DNA of 64,000 nt from Erythrobacter longus (GTDB taxonomy: Bacteria; Pseudomonadota; Alphaproteobacteria; Sphingomonadales; Sphingomonadaceae): positions 806,001 through 870,000 of the forward strand of contig NZ_JMIW01000001.1 in the NCBI RefSeq assembly GCF_000715015.1, written 5' to 3'. Of the stretch, positions 42,475-51,251 are shown piece by piece. Each line of letters opens with the position of its first letter. The first letter of the stretch is position 1. The notes under the pieces were generated by a model. It saw nothing but the letters and a program-made list of their open reading frames with translations, did no database searches and was not told where the DNA came from. A program made the translations under genes and the position numbers.

Positions 42475-43836
42475 TTAGATCAGTCGCCCTTCGATCGAAT
42501 TGGGTCCAGCATCGACAAGCTTAAGCGAGACAATATCGCCAATTTCCACCGTGTCCCCACCCTCTTGGGCAAACCACACGCTGGTCAGCCAGGGCGCTTT
42601 GCCAAGCCATTGGCCGGGAAGCTTACCTTTGCGTTCAACCAGAATGTCGCAAGTCTTGCCAACAAGCGCATCGTTAAAGGCGCGCTGATCGCGGTTGAGC
42701 CGTTCTTGCAGGCGCTGAAGCCGGTCATCCATCACCTCGCGCGGCAACTGATTGTCCATTGTCGCCGCCGGAGTGCCGGGGCGCGGTGAGTATTTGAAGC
42801 TGAAGGCTTGGCTGTAACGCACCTCGTCCACAAGGGAGAGCGTGTCCTCAAATTCGGCCTCGGTCTCACCCGGAAAACCAACGATAAAATCGCCCGACAG
42901 CGCAATATCAGGCCGCGCCTCGCGGAAGCGTTCGAGGAGGCGAAGATAGCTTTCCGCAGTATGCGCGCGGTTCATCGCTTTCAGAACCCGATCATTGCCC
43001 GATTGGACGGGCAGATGCAGATACGGCATCAGTTGATCGACCTCGCCATGCGCTGCGATAAGGTCATCTTCCATATCGTTAGGGTGGCTGGTGGTGTAAC
43101 GGATACGCTCCACCCCATCGAGCTTTGCAATCGCGCGGATCAGACCGGCAAGTCCCACAGGACGCCCCACATCATCTTCGCCCGCCCATGCGTTGACGTT
43201 TTGGCCCAGCAGGGTAATCTCGCGTGCGCCCGCTTCGATCAACTTGCGAGCCTCACCAATCAAATCGTTGAAAGGTCGCGAAATTTCTGCGCCGCGTGTG
43301 TATGGGACGACGCAATAGGTGCAGAATTTGTCGCACCCTTCCTGAACCGTCAAAAACGCGGTTGGAGAACGGCGCTTGCGCGCTGGCAAAGCGCCGAATT
43401 TCGCAATCGCGGGCATATCGGTATCGGTCGCCCGCTCACCCCTCACCGCTTTATCCAGCATATCGGGCAGCCGGTGATAGGCCTGCGGGCCAACCACCAT
43501 GGAAACAGCAGGCGCGCGCGCCATGATCTCTTCGCCCTCTGCCTGTGCCACGCATCCGGCAACCGCAATCATCGGCGCTTTCTTCTGCGTCTTGCCTTTG
43601 GTCAGGCGGCCAATGTCGGAATAAATCTTCTCCGCCGCCTTCTCGCGAATGTGACAGGTGTTGAGCACGACCAGATCCGCATCCTCGCCCTCTGGCGCAG
43701 GCGTCAGGCCCTTTTCGTCGAGAAGCTCGCCCATACGTTCGCCATCATAGACGTTCATCTGGCAGCCGAAGCTTTTGACACGGTAGGTCTTTGGGCTCTC
43801 GTTAGGAGCGAGGCGGGGATCTGTGGTCGGTTTCAT
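42475..43836 (-). CDS. miaB: tRNA-2-methylthio-N6-dimethylallyladenosine synthase
   Basis: The 453-residue methylthiotransferase has an N-terminal UPF0004 domain with three cluster cysteines (FGCQMN, LNTCHIRE, VAGCVAQ), a radical-SAM core with CDKFCTYCVVPYTRG and a C-terminal TRAM domain. MiaB adds methylthio to i6A37 of tRNA. Start ATG 43836 fits the family; the frame is open 13 codons further. Its usual partner phoH lies 2.4 kb downstream, beyond two inserted genes. Confidence 0.95.
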   Translation of the reverse strand: MKPTTDPRLAPNESPKTYRVKSFGCQMNVYDGERMGELLDEKGLTPAPEGEDADLVVLNTCHIREKAAEKIYSDIGRLTKGKTQKKAPMIAVAGCVAQAEGEEIMARAPAVSMVVGPQAYHRLPDMLDKAVRGERATDTDMPAIAKFGALPARKRRSPTAFLTVQEGCDKFCTYCVVPYTRGAEISRPFNDLIGEARKLIEAGAREITLLGQNVNAWAGEDDVGRPVGLAGLIRAIAKLDGVERIRYTTSHPNDMEDDLIAAHGEVDQLMPYLHLPVQSGNDRVLKAMNRAHTAESYLRLLERFREARPDIALSGDFIVGFPGETEAEFEDTLSLVDEVRYSQAFSFKYSPRPGTPAATMDNQLPREVMDDRLQRLQERLNRDQRAFNDALVGKTCDILVERKGKLPGQWLGKAPWLTSVWFAQEGGDTVEIGDIVSLKLVDAGPNSIEGRLI

Positions 43837-43870
43837 GGTGACGGCGCGTCTAGCCGCAGAAGCGCCCCAG

Positions 43871-43903
43871 TTCAATCACGGCTTCAATCACGGCTTCAAT
43901 CAC
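43871..43903. repeat. 12-bp tandem repeat between lipase and miaB genes
   Basis: The unit ttcaatcacggc occurs 2.75 times head to tail directly upstream of miaB. It could slip in length; no regulatory role is evident. Confidence 0.6.
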
Positions 43904-43907
43904 TACG

Positions 43908-44852
43908 TCAATCGTCAGCTTCGTCGGGTTCGCTATCCTTGTCTGGCCGCGACTGGTGCACACAAGGCGTGATCTCGCGGTGGGCGACCCCCGGGTGCCC
44001 CGGCTGCTCGCGCCTGCACTCCACCATGGGGCGTTCAATCCTTTGCGTTTCAACCATTTGGAACGCGTGCCTGTCGGAATAGGCCGCAATCCACGTCAGG
44101 CAATCGACGAGCCGCCGCATCGAATGCTTCTTGATCGGATCTGTGCCGGGCTGGCAATTGATCGTGTAAACTTCGGCCGCAGGCGCGGATTTGAACTTGG
44201 CAAAACGGCGCAGCAGCTCTCCACGCTCGTTAAAGACGGTGCGCCTCACGTCATTGGACATGGCATCACCCCCGTAAAAGGGCGAGGTGTTGAACATAAA
44301 GGCGCGCACTTGCGGGTTCGCAACAGAGACTTCCGTGGCGAGCGCCCCGCCCAATGAATGGCCTGTCACCACCCACGGCACGCTGTCATCAAAACGCGCC
44401 GCCTCGGCGGCAAAGGCTTCGACCGCCAGATTGATCTGATCATTGCGCAAGCTGCCGTAGAATATGTCGGTAAACCCGTCGAAGTCCGTCCCACGAAACG
44501 CGAATATGCGCGCAATGGGCTGGCGGCCTGCATCACCGTAAGTGCCGGGCGCAAATTGCTTGAACAAGACATAGCCAAAGCCCTTGTCCTTCGCATCCGG
44601 ATCAATCGGCAGCGCCTCGAGCGCCTCCAGCATGGGAATAGGCCCGGTATAAAGGTCACGGTCCCCCTCATAGGCTTGCAGAGAGGCAATGGCGTAAGGA
44701 TAAGCCTCTACCGCCCCCTCACGCACGAAAGAACACCACCCACCCGGCTCCATCCGGCACGGAGATCGCGATTGCGAGATATCGGGGATCGTGGCGCAGG
44801 CGCTTAGCGTCAGAAAAAGCAATGCGATTGCAGTGCGAAACGGCATCATCAA
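43908..44852 (-). CDS. Class 3 lipase-like lipoprotein
   Basis: The 314-residue protein has a lipobox LTLSAC, a Cys-rich start of the mature part (SPCRMEPGGWCSF) and an alpha/beta-hydrolase core with the nucleophile elbow VTGHSLGGALA, AFRGTDFDGFTD (oxyanion region) and a later RHAFQMVE. This pattern matches class 3 lipases. It is predicted to be anchored in the cell envelope. The C-terminal 40 residues are rich in Arg, Glu, Pro and His and may be disordered. It ends 71 bp before miaB starts. Confidence 0.8.
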   Translation of the reverse strand: MMMPFRTAIALLFLTLSACATIPDISQSRSPCRMEPGGWCSFVREGAVEAYPYAIASLQAYEGDRDLYTGPIPMLEALEALPIDPDAKDKGFGYVLFKQFAPGTYGDAGRQPIARIFAFRGTDFDGFTDIFYGSLRNDQINLAVEAFAAEAARFDDSVPWVVTGHSLGGALATEVSVANPQVRAFMFNTSPFYGGDAMSNDVRRTVFNERGELLRRFAKFKSAPAAEVYTINCQPGTDPIKKHSMRRLVDCLTWIAAYSDRHAFQMVETQRIERPMVECRREQPGHPGVAHREITPCVHQSRPDKDSEPDEADD

Positions 44853-44867
44853 AACTTACCCAGACTC

Positions 44868-44910
44868 AAAGAAAAGCGCCCGCCCTGACCAATATCAGGA
44901 CGAGCGCTTG
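44868..44910 (-). terminator. Rho-independent terminator after ppiB
   Basis: On the minus strand a 14-bp stem (agcgctcgtcctga / tcagggcgggcgct, two G-U pairs) with a six-base loop is followed by TTTTCTTT. It lies about 30 bp after the ppiB stop. Confidence 0.8.
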
Positions 44911-44937
44911 TTTGAAATCGATTGGCTGAACGCAGGC

Positions 44938-45399
44938 TTATGCCACGGTCGCTTTCACAATTTTACCCGGAGCCTTGGGTGGCTCACCCTTTGGCAGGGC
45001 GTGGACGTGTTCCATGCCGCTCTCGACATTGCCCCAAACGGTGTACTGGCCATCAAGAAAGCCAGCGTCTTCAAAGCAGATGAAGAACTGCGAGTTTGCG
45101 CTGTCAGGCATTTGCGAACGGGCCATTGAGCAGGTGCCCTCGACGTGCGGCTCTGAATTGAATTCAGCTTTCAGGTCAGGCTTTTCGCTGCCGCCCATGC
45201 CGGTGCCGGTCGGGTCGCCGCCTTGCGCCATAAAGCCCGGAATCACGCGGTGGAACACCACGCCATCATAAAAGCCCTCGCCTGCAAGCTCGGTAATGCG
45301 CGCAACGTGGCCGGGGGCCAGATCGGGGCGCAATTTGATCACAACGTCTTTACCTGCGCCGTCACCTGTATCGAGGGTGAAAGTGAGTTTTTCAGCCAT
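44938..45399 (-). CDS. ppiB: Peptidyl-prolyl cis-trans isomerase, cyclophilin type
   Basis: The 153-residue single-domain cyclophilin has FHRVIPGFMAQGGDP with the catalytic Arg, MARSQMPDSANSQFFICF, and a final YTVWGNVESGM. It lacks a signal peptide and so acts in the cytoplasm. Start ATG 45399 is preferred to the TTG two codons upstream. Confidence 0.93.
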   Translation of the reverse strand: MAEKLTFTLDTGDGAGKDVVIKLRPDLAPGHVARITELAGEGFYDGVVFHRVIPGFMAQGGDPTGTGMGGSEKPDLKAEFNSEPHVEGTCSMARSQMPDSANSQFFICFEDAGFLDGQYTVWGNVESGMEHVHALPKGEPPKAPGKIVKATVA

Positions 45400-45452
45400 T
45401 TCCAATAATCTCCTGAATGTTTGAACCGCTCTTTAGCAGGTGATGCGCGCCT

Positions 45453-45478
45453 GTCACCTATCTGCGTCACCTATCTGC
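45453..45478. repeat. 13-bp direct repeat upstream of mgtE
   Basis: The sequence gtcacctatctgc occurs twice in direct succession and a third partial gtcacc follows. It lies about 45 bp before the mgtE start, inside the likely promoter region, and might be a regulator site. Confidence 0.5.
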
Positions 45479-45523
45479 GTCACCCGCTTGCTTTTCACTT
45501 CGCCCCATCTAAACACCCTAATC

Positions 45524-46981
45524 ATGGTCGATCCCACCTCCCTTGATGAAATCCGCATGGCCACGGACGTGGAGGAAATGGCCAAGGACGCGGTTCGTCC
45601 CGATGACCGGATCGATGATGAGCGCCACGATGAGGAAAACCGGCTAAAACGCTCTTATGTCGCCAGGGTGCGAGACGCGCTGAGGGATGGGGATACGCAA
45701 GGGGTTTACGACCTTGTCGAACCGCTTCACCCGGCTGACACGGCTGACCTTCTCGAACTGATCGAAGAAGTCGACCGCGCCAATCTGGCGGCGGCGATTA
45801 CCGATTTGATGACGCCAGAAGTGGTCGCAGAGCTTAACGATCACGTTCGCGAATTGATGATGGAGGAGCTTGCCCCGGCGGACGTTGCCACCATCACAGA
45901 GCAGATGGATACCGATGACGCGGTCCAACTGCTCGAAGACCTTGATGAGGCCGACAGACAAGCGATCATCGACGAGCTGGAGCCTGAGACACAGGCCGCC
46001 GTTGAAAGCGCGCTGTCCTATCCAGAGGAAACCGCCGGACGCCTGATGAACCGCCACGTTATGGCGGTGCCGGAGCATCTGACGGTCGGCGATTTGATCG
46101 ATTACCTTCGCGACGAAGGCGATCTGGAGCATGATTTTTACGAGGTCTTCGTGGTCGATGCCTCGCACCATCCGGTCGGCACTTGCGCGCTGAACTGGAT
46201 TTTGACGACGCCGCGCGCGATTAAATTGACCGATGTGATGAAGCGCGACCAGACCCTGATCCCGGTAACGACCGATCAGGAAGAGGTCGCGCTGATGTTC
46301 CAGAAATACGCGCTGATTTCTGCCGCCGTGGTGGATGAAAGCGGGCGTCTGGTAGGCCAGATGACGGTGGACGATGTCGTGCACATCATCTCCGAAGAGG
46401 CGGGCGAGGATGCGCTGCTGCTGTCTGGTGCGGGCGATGGCGACATTAACGAACCGATCCGTGAGGCTTACTCCAGCCGCGTGCGCTGGCTTGTCGCGAA
46501 CCTTGGAACAGCCGTGGTGGCGTCGGCCATTATCGCGTTTTTTGGCGCTGCGATTGAGGAATTGGTGGCGCTTGCTGTTCTCATGCCGATTGTGGCGAGC
46601 ATCGGCGGAAACGCAGGCACGCAGACCATGGCCGTCGCGGTGCGCGCGATTGCGACCAATCAGCTGACGCGGGCCAACACATGGCGCATTGTCTGGCGCG
46701 AATTGCGCGTTGCATTGCTCAACGGGGCAACGATTGCGGTGCTGATCGGTATTGCGGCAGGCGTGCTTTTCAGCCCCGAGATGGGCGCAGTCATCGCGCT
46801 TGCCATGGTGGTCAATATCGCGATCTCGGGCCTTGCGGGCGTGCTGGTGCCGGTGGCTTTCGAGCGTATGGGCCAAGACCCTGCGGTCGCATCAAGCGTG
46901 TTTGTCACCATGATTACCGACAGTATGGGCTTTTTCGCGTTTCTGGGCCTGGCGGTCGCGGCGGGGCTTGCTCCACTATAA
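45524..46981 (+). CDS. mgtE: MgtE-type magnesium transporter
   Basis: The 485-residue protein has an N-terminal MgtE_N superhelix (LVEPLHPADTADLLELIEE spread near residues 60-80), two CBS domains (VMAVPEHLTVGDLIDYLRDEG..., LIPVTTDQEEVALMFQKY...) and a five-helix membrane part with PIVASIGGNAGTQT and a final NIAISGLAGVLVP. It is a Mg2+ channel gated by cytoplasmic Mg2+. Start ATG 45524 is chosen; the frame is open further, but the extra residues come from the repeat region. Confidence 0.92.
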   Translation: MVDPTSLDEIRMATDVEEMAKDAVRPDDRIDDERHDEENRLKRSYVARVRDALRDGDTQGVYDLVEPLHPADTADLLELIEEVDRANLAAAITDLMTPEVVAELNDHVRELMMEELAPADVATITEQMDTDDAVQLLEDLDEADRQAIIDELEPETQAAVESALSYPEETAGRLMNRHVMAVPEHLTVGDLIDYLRDEGDLEHDFYEVFVVDASHHPVGTCALNWILTTPRAIKLTDVMKRDQTLIPVTTDQEEVALMFQKYALISAAVVDESGRLVGQMTVDDVVHIISEEAGEDALLLSGAGDGDINEPIREAYSSRVRWLVANLGTAVVASAIIAFFGAAIEELVALAVLMPIVASIGGNAGTQTMAVAVRAIATNQLTRANTWRIVWRELRVALLNGATIAVLIGIAAGVLFSPEMGAVIALAMVVNIAISGLAGVLVPVAFERMGQDPAVASSVFVTMITDSMGFFAFLGLAVAAGLAPL

Positions 46982-47099
46982 ACGGGCGCCATTATAAACG
47001 AGCGTCAATATAAGAGAGTAGGGGCGGAACTCTCGAATGTCTCGGGGATTGCTTAAGGTGTTGCCTCGCAATCAAGCGGAAACTTCTTAAGTTGCACCT

Positions 47100-47489
47100 A
47101 TGCCCGTACATCTGACGAAAATCGCCTATGGCGCGCAAAGCTATGCCGAGCTGGAAAGCTGGTATGCCGGTGGGCGCGCGCCTTATCTCACCACCAAGAA
47201 CCGTCCCATTAAATGGGAGCAGTGCATTGGCGGGTCGCTCTATTGGATCCACCAGCACGCCATCGTTGCGCGCTCCGAGATTATCGGCTTTTCGCAAACC
47301 GACAGCAGGCGCTGGTTGATCGAGATGAAGCCCGAACTCGTGCGGGTAGAGCCCCGCCCCAAGCGCGCGCATCAGGGCTGGCGCTATCTCAAAGGCGATC
47401 CCCCCCGCGATCTGGACGCGGGCGAGGATATTGGCGATGCACTGCCGGGGAAGCTTGCAGCGAAACTTGAGAGGCTGGGATTGGTCTAG
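47100..47489 (+). CDS. DUF1489-family protein
   Basis: The 129-residue soluble protein begins MPVHLTKIAYGAQSYAELESW, then WKHQ-like SLYWIHQHAIVARSEIIGF and MKPELVRVEPRPKRAHQGWRYL, the pattern of the alphaproteobacterial DUF1489 family. No function is known. Its stop is 1 bp before the GTG of the next gene, so the pair is co-transcribed. Confidence 0.8.
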   Translation: MPVHLTKIAYGAQSYAELESWYAGGRAPYLTTKNRPIKWEQCIGGSLYWIHQHAIVARSEIIGFSQTDSRRWLIEMKPELVRVEPRPKRAHQGWRYLKGDPPRDLDAGEDIGDALPGKLAAKLERLGLV

Positions 47490-47490
47490 C

Positions 47491-48231
47491 GTGCCGACCG
47501 CGCTCGGATATCGGCCATATGAGCCGCTTCTTACCCTCAAACCGTGGGGAGAAAACATCTGGATCGTCGACGGCCCAGAGGTGCGGTACGGATTTGGTCC
47601 GCTGCAAGTGCCCTGCCCCACGCGCATGACGGTCATTCGGCTATCCGACGGTTCGCTCTTTGTGCATTCGCCCGTGGAACTCACACAAGGATTGGGTAAG
47701 GAGCTAGCGCAGGTTGGACCGGTTGCTCATCTGGTTGCCCCCAACCAAAACCATTTCATTTTCCTAAAGCTCTGGGCTGACGCCTATCCCGACGCGCATG
47801 TCTTCGCCGCCACTGGACTAGCCGATAGGACCGAGGTGCCTGCGAACACGCCACTGACAAGCGAAGTTGATGGCCCATGGAGCACAGACATTGACCATTT
47901 GCGGCTTGAACTTGGGGATTTCACCGAAAGCGTGTTCTTCCACCGCGCCTCGCGTACGATGATCGTCACCGATCTGATGATGAATTACGAAGCGAAGCGC
48001 ATCCAGAACCCATTCATGCGTTTGTTCCTGAAGCTAGGGGGCGCAGCGGGCCCGCACGGGCAACCATCGATTGATATGCGTTTTGCCCTTCGCCCGTACA
48101 GCGAGGCGCTCAAGTCTGGGTTGGAAGCGATGTTACTGCTGGAGCCTGAGGCCCTGATCCTTGCCCACGGCGCATGTTACCCGGAGAACGCAGCGCAGGA
48201 AATCCGGCTCGCCTTTCCCGATTTCGTGTAA
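47491..48231 (+). CDS. DUF4336-family protein (metallo-hydrolase-like)
   Basis: The 246-residue protein starts with GTG at 47491, directly after the DUF1489 stop. It opens YRPYEPLLTLKPWGENIWIVDGPE and has PTRMTVIRLSDGSLFVHSP, LVAPNQNHFIFLKLW and LILAHGACYPENA, the pattern of DUF4336 proteins related to metallo-beta-lactamases. The usual HxHxDH zinc motif is not seen, so it may not be a metal enzyme. Function unknown. Confidence 0.75.
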   Translation: MPTALGYRPYEPLLTLKPWGENIWIVDGPEVRYGFGPLQVPCPTRMTVIRLSDGSLFVHSPVELTQGLGKELAQVGPVAHLVAPNQNHFIFLKLWADAYPDAHVFAATGLADRTEVPANTPLTSEVDGPWSTDIDHLRLELGDFTESVFFHRASRTMIVTDLMMNYEAKRIQNPFMRLFLKLGGAAGPHGQPSIDMRFALRPYSEALKSGLEAMLLLEPEALILAHGACYPENAAQEIRLAFPDFV

Positions 48232-48232
48232 G

Positions 48233-48898
48233 TCAAGTGAGCAGCGGCGCCCCCAGATACACCCAGAACGCGATTCCCCCCGATACAGCCAGCGCGCCTA
48301 GCGCCCTGCCCCATGGTGCAGGGGGATTGTCTTCGACGCTCAGCGCCTTCTCGCCCTTCCCGGCAATCATCGGGCCGATCAGGTTCTGCGCCTGGAATGC
48401 TCCGTAAAGCCCCACGGTGGTGATGTGCAGGCCCACCATGCCGAAGACGACCCAGAAAAACCACTCGTGCGTTTCGGTCAGGAAATCGGCTGTTCCCACC
48501 CCGACAAGCGGGTTCAAAGGCCCGGTCGCGCCATCATAGGGATCGCCTGCGAAAAGGCCCATGCTGACTTGCGCAAGCATCAATCCCAGCAGCGCCAGAA
48601 CCGCAAACGCGCCCAATGGATTGTGGCCCTTGTGCTCTTTATGAGGATAGCCGCCGCGAAGGTATGTGAGGAGAGCAACGGGGCCTTTCACAAAGCTGGA
48701 AAAGCGTGCCGTGTCGGTCCCGATGAGCCCCCAAATGACGCGGAATATGATGAGCGTGAGCAGCACATGGCCCAGCCGCATATGCCAGCCCCATTCGGAA
48801 TTTTCGGCAGTGATATACATCGCAGGCAGAAGCAGAGCGAAAGACCAGTGCGTCAAGCGCACCGGCCAGTCCCAAATCCTTACCGCATGAGTGGTCAT
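48233..48898 (-). CDS. Cytochrome b (b561/Ni-Fe-hydrogenase b-type)
   Basis: The 221-residue protein has four to five membrane helices and histidines placed for two b haems: VRLTHWSFALLL, HMRLGHVLLTLIIFRVIWGL, THEWFFWVVFGMVGLHI. Such proteins pass electrons between quinones or cytochromes at the membrane. It lies 22 bp downstream of a cytochrome c' gene on the same strand and probably forms an electron-transfer pair with it. Confidence 0.85.
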   Translation of the reverse strand: MTTHAVRIWDWPVRLTHWSFALLLPAMYITAENSEWGWHMRLGHVLLTLIIFRVIWGLIGTDTARFSSFVKGPVALLTYLRGGYPHKEHKGHNPLGAFAVLALLGLMLAQVSMGLFAGDPYDGATGPLNPLVGVGTADFLTETHEWFFWVVFGMVGLHITTVGLYGAFQAQNLIGPMIAGKGEKALSVEDNPPAPWGRALGALAVSGGIAFWVYLGAPLLT

Positions 48899-48920
48899 CG
48901 AAGGCTAACCGTCAGCGCGA

Positions 48921-49439
48921 TCAATCATCGTCGACGCGGTATTTGTCGTGGCACGCCTTGCAACCGTTTTTGCCAAGGTTGCCGACCTGTCCGCGAACCG
49001 CCTCGGGATCGCCAGTGGCCGCTGCTGCCATCATGTCTTCGCTTGCCGCGATGCCATTTTCGATGGCTTTGGCAAACCCTTCAGGGTCTTCCCAAATCAC
49101 CGCGAGTGCTTCTGTGTCATAACCTGCTTCCATGCTCGATCCTGCGGGGAAGAGGTCGGGCAGACGCTTCAACCGCTCATTGATGTCAGCGGCCGCTGGC
49201 GTAATCACCGCAAAATCTGGGGCGTCAGTTTCAAGCTGTTCGCGGATCGCTTTAAAGCTGTCGCCGATGGCCTCGAAATTGTCCTGACGCTGTTTGATCT
49301 CTGCGGGCGCATCTCCCGCAGGTGCTGCGGTTTCTTCGGCGGTTTCTTCGGCGCCATTTCCTGCACCGCCGCTACACGCAGCAAGCAGTGCAAAGGCGGA
49401 AACAGCGGCAAAAACGGAAAGGGAAGGTGTGCGGGCCAT
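48921..49439 (-). CDS. Lipoprotein cytochrome c' (class II c-type cytochrome)
   Basis: The 172-residue protein has a lipobox (FALLAACSGG), a Glu/Ala/Pro linker (about residues 28-48), a four-helix cytochrome c' fold and the haem motif CKACHDKYR near the C-terminus. Most cytochromes c' are soluble; the lipid anchor and linker are unusual. Family members bind NO or CO, or act in electron transfer. Start ATG 49439 has AAGGAG in front. Followed by the cytochrome b gene. Confidence 0.88.
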   Translation of the reverse strand: MARTPSLSVFAAVSAFALLAACSGGAGNGAEETAEETAAPAGDAPAEIKQRQDNFEAIGDSFKAIREQLETDAPDFAVITPAAADINERLKRLPDLFPAGSSMEAGYDTEALAVIWEDPEGFAKAIENGIAASEDMMAAAATGDPEAVRGQVGNLGKNGCKACHDKYRVDDD

Positions 49440-49511
49440 AAGGCTCTCCTTAGTCAATGACGATCCCCGCAGAAGGTGTATCGCAAGGCTTCACAATCTC
49501 AAAGGGCGATT

Positions 49512-50399
49512 TCACGCCGAAGGCGGTTTGGGGAACAACGCCGGCGTGTTCTTGCGATAGGCCTGATAGGCCGGATCATCGCCCCAACGCTCTTTCGCCT
49601 GCTCGTCCTGCAAATTGATCCCGCTGATCCGGGTCAGCAGCAGGTAAACAAAGATCGGGGAGATCACGACCAGCCATGAAAGGCCCGAAAGGATAGGGAT
49701 CGCAATCACAAACATGCCGAACCACAAAGTAATCTCGCCAAAGTAATTGGGGTGACGCGACCATCGCCAAAGGCCCACATTGATGAATTTGCCCTTGTTT
49801 GCGGGGTCTTTCTTGAACGCGCTTTTCTGCGCATCAGCGACCGTTTCGAACACAAAGCCGACGAGCCAGATGGCCGCACCTGCATAGAAGAAAACATCGA
49901 TGGGCGCGCGCGCCTCTGAGGTAATGATCGCAACGGCTGCCGACGCTGTCAGGATCACCCAGAGCGCTTGCAATGTCCACGCCGCGAGAAAGCGAGGCGG
50001 ATTGACCCGGATCTTGTCAAACCGGCTGTCCGCGCCGCCTGCGGCATGGATGCGGATATAAAGGAACGTGCCAAGGCGAATGCACCAGACCGCGACCATC
50101 GCGGCAACCACCATGCTGCGCGTATCAAGGCCGCCGTGGTGCGCAATCGCTGCGTAAACGGCAAAGGCTGTGACCGACAGATATGTGATCGCGCCGACCG
50201 TGTCGTAAAACTTGTCGCTCTTTGCGATGGCTGAAGGGACGAAGGCAACCCAGTTGATGACCAGCGCCAGCCACCCGGTGAGATACATCGCGGGACTGCC
50301 AAATACATCGACACTGCCGCTCCCCGCAAAGCCCGAGAACGCGATCGCGATCACTGTGACGAACGCCACAACAGCCAAGCTTTTCACCGATTTCCCCAT
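49512..50399 (-). CDS. DUF1295-family membrane protein (steroid 5-alpha-reductase-like)
   Basis: The 295-residue protein has about seven membrane helices and the C-terminal pattern GLWRWSRHPNYFGEITLWFG followed by LLTRISGINLQDEQAKERWG, as in DUF1295 / ICMT-like reductases and methyltransferases. Activity and substrate are unknown. Start ATG 50399. Confidence 0.85.
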   Translation of the reverse strand: MGKSVKSLAVVAFVTVIAIAFSGFAGSGSVDVFGSPAMYLTGWLALVINWVAFVPSAIAKSDKFYDTVGAITYLSVTAFAVYAAIAHHGGLDTRSMVVAAMVAVWCIRLGTFLYIRIHAAGGADSRFDKIRVNPPRFLAAWTLQALWVILTASAAVAIITSEARAPIDVFFYAGAAIWLVGFVFETVADAQKSAFKKDPANKGKFINVGLWRWSRHPNYFGEITLWFGMFVIAIPILSGLSWLVVISPIFVYLLLTRISGINLQDEQAKERWGDDPAYQAYRKNTPALFPKPPSA

Positions 50400-50564
50400 C
50401 GTGTTTTCCCTAAGTCCTGTTCTTTTCTGCCGCCCTGCGCCGAGCCCTCTCCAAGGTCAAACGAACGTCATGTTGCTCGTGACCCTCGATTGAGCTCGCG
50501 CCGTTTTTGTAACTAGCGTTTAACTCGTCCATCCGTTCCGCAATGCGGAGAACGCCCAAGAGTT

Positions 50565-51251
50565 TTACCCCCTCGATTTTTCGGCCACTTTGCGCAGGAC
50601 ATTGACATAAGTCTCTGGCCCTTGCGCGCCCGGCACCATGAATTTGCCGTTGATAATCATCGCAGGAACGCCGCTGATGTTGAGGTCCGATGCCTGGCGT
50701 TCTTCGGCAATGACACGCGCCTCAAGCTCTGTATCCTCAAGCGCGGCCTTCGCAGCGCCCCGGTGGACGCCGACACTGGCCGCAATATCGACCAGCACAT
50801 CGTGCTTGGAAAGGTCGCGGCGCTGATTGAAATGGGCCTCGAACAAAGCGAGTTTGAGGTTCGTTTGAACCTCTGGACCCATTTGCTCAAGCGTCAGTCC
50901 GAGAAGCTTGTGACAATCGCGCGTGTTCCACATCATGGCTGGCGGTGCCGGGTCTTCGCCGCCTTCATAGGTGAGCGAGACGCCTGCATTTTCAGCAATA
51001 GAGCGCATCTGCCCGCGCATTTTCGCGCCTTCTTCGGCAGAGCGGCCATATTTGCGAGCGAGATGTGCCTCTTGCTCTTCGCCCTCAATCGGCATGTCGG
51101 GATTAAGCTCAAACGGGCGCCAGCGGATTTCGGCTTCGATCTCGCCTTCAAGCTGGCCCAAGGCCTGCCCCAACTGGCCATATCCAATCGCGCACCACGG
51201 GCACATGACATCGGAATAAATGTCGATGGTCAGTTTTTGAGGCTCACTCAT
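50565..51251 (-). CDS. FrnE-like DsbA-family oxidoreductase
   Basis: The 228-residue thioredoxin-fold protein has the active site CPWC in IYSDVMCPWCAIGYGQL, a helical insert and ISGVPAMIINGKFMVPGAQ with the cis-Pro. There is no signal peptide, so it acts in the cytoplasm like FrnE disulfide isomerases. Its ATG overlaps the nudC stop (51248-51251), so it is co-translated with nudC. Confidence 0.88.
   Translation of the reverse strand: MSEPQKLTIDIYSDVMCPWCAIGYGQLGQALGQLEGEIEAEIRWRPFELNPDMPIEGEEQEAHLARKYGRSAEEGAKMRGQMRSIAENAGVSLTYEGGEDPAPPAMMWNTRDCHKLLGLTLEQMGPEVQTNLKLALFEAHFNQRRDLSKHDVLVDIAASVGVHRGAAKAALEDTELEARVIAEERQASDLNISGVPAMIINGKFMVPGAQGPETYVNVLRKVAEKSRG

Noticed and set aside
43871..43903. 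CRISPR-like array
   Set aside because: Contiguous 12-bp units without spacers; a simple tandem repeat.
42808..44082. 424-codon plus-strand ORF opposite miaB
   Set aside because: Lies across miaB and the end of the lipase gene, both well supported; no protein features.
45644..46876. 410-codon minus-strand ORF opposite mgtE
   Set aside because: His/Arg/Asp-rich shadow of mgtE with no domain.
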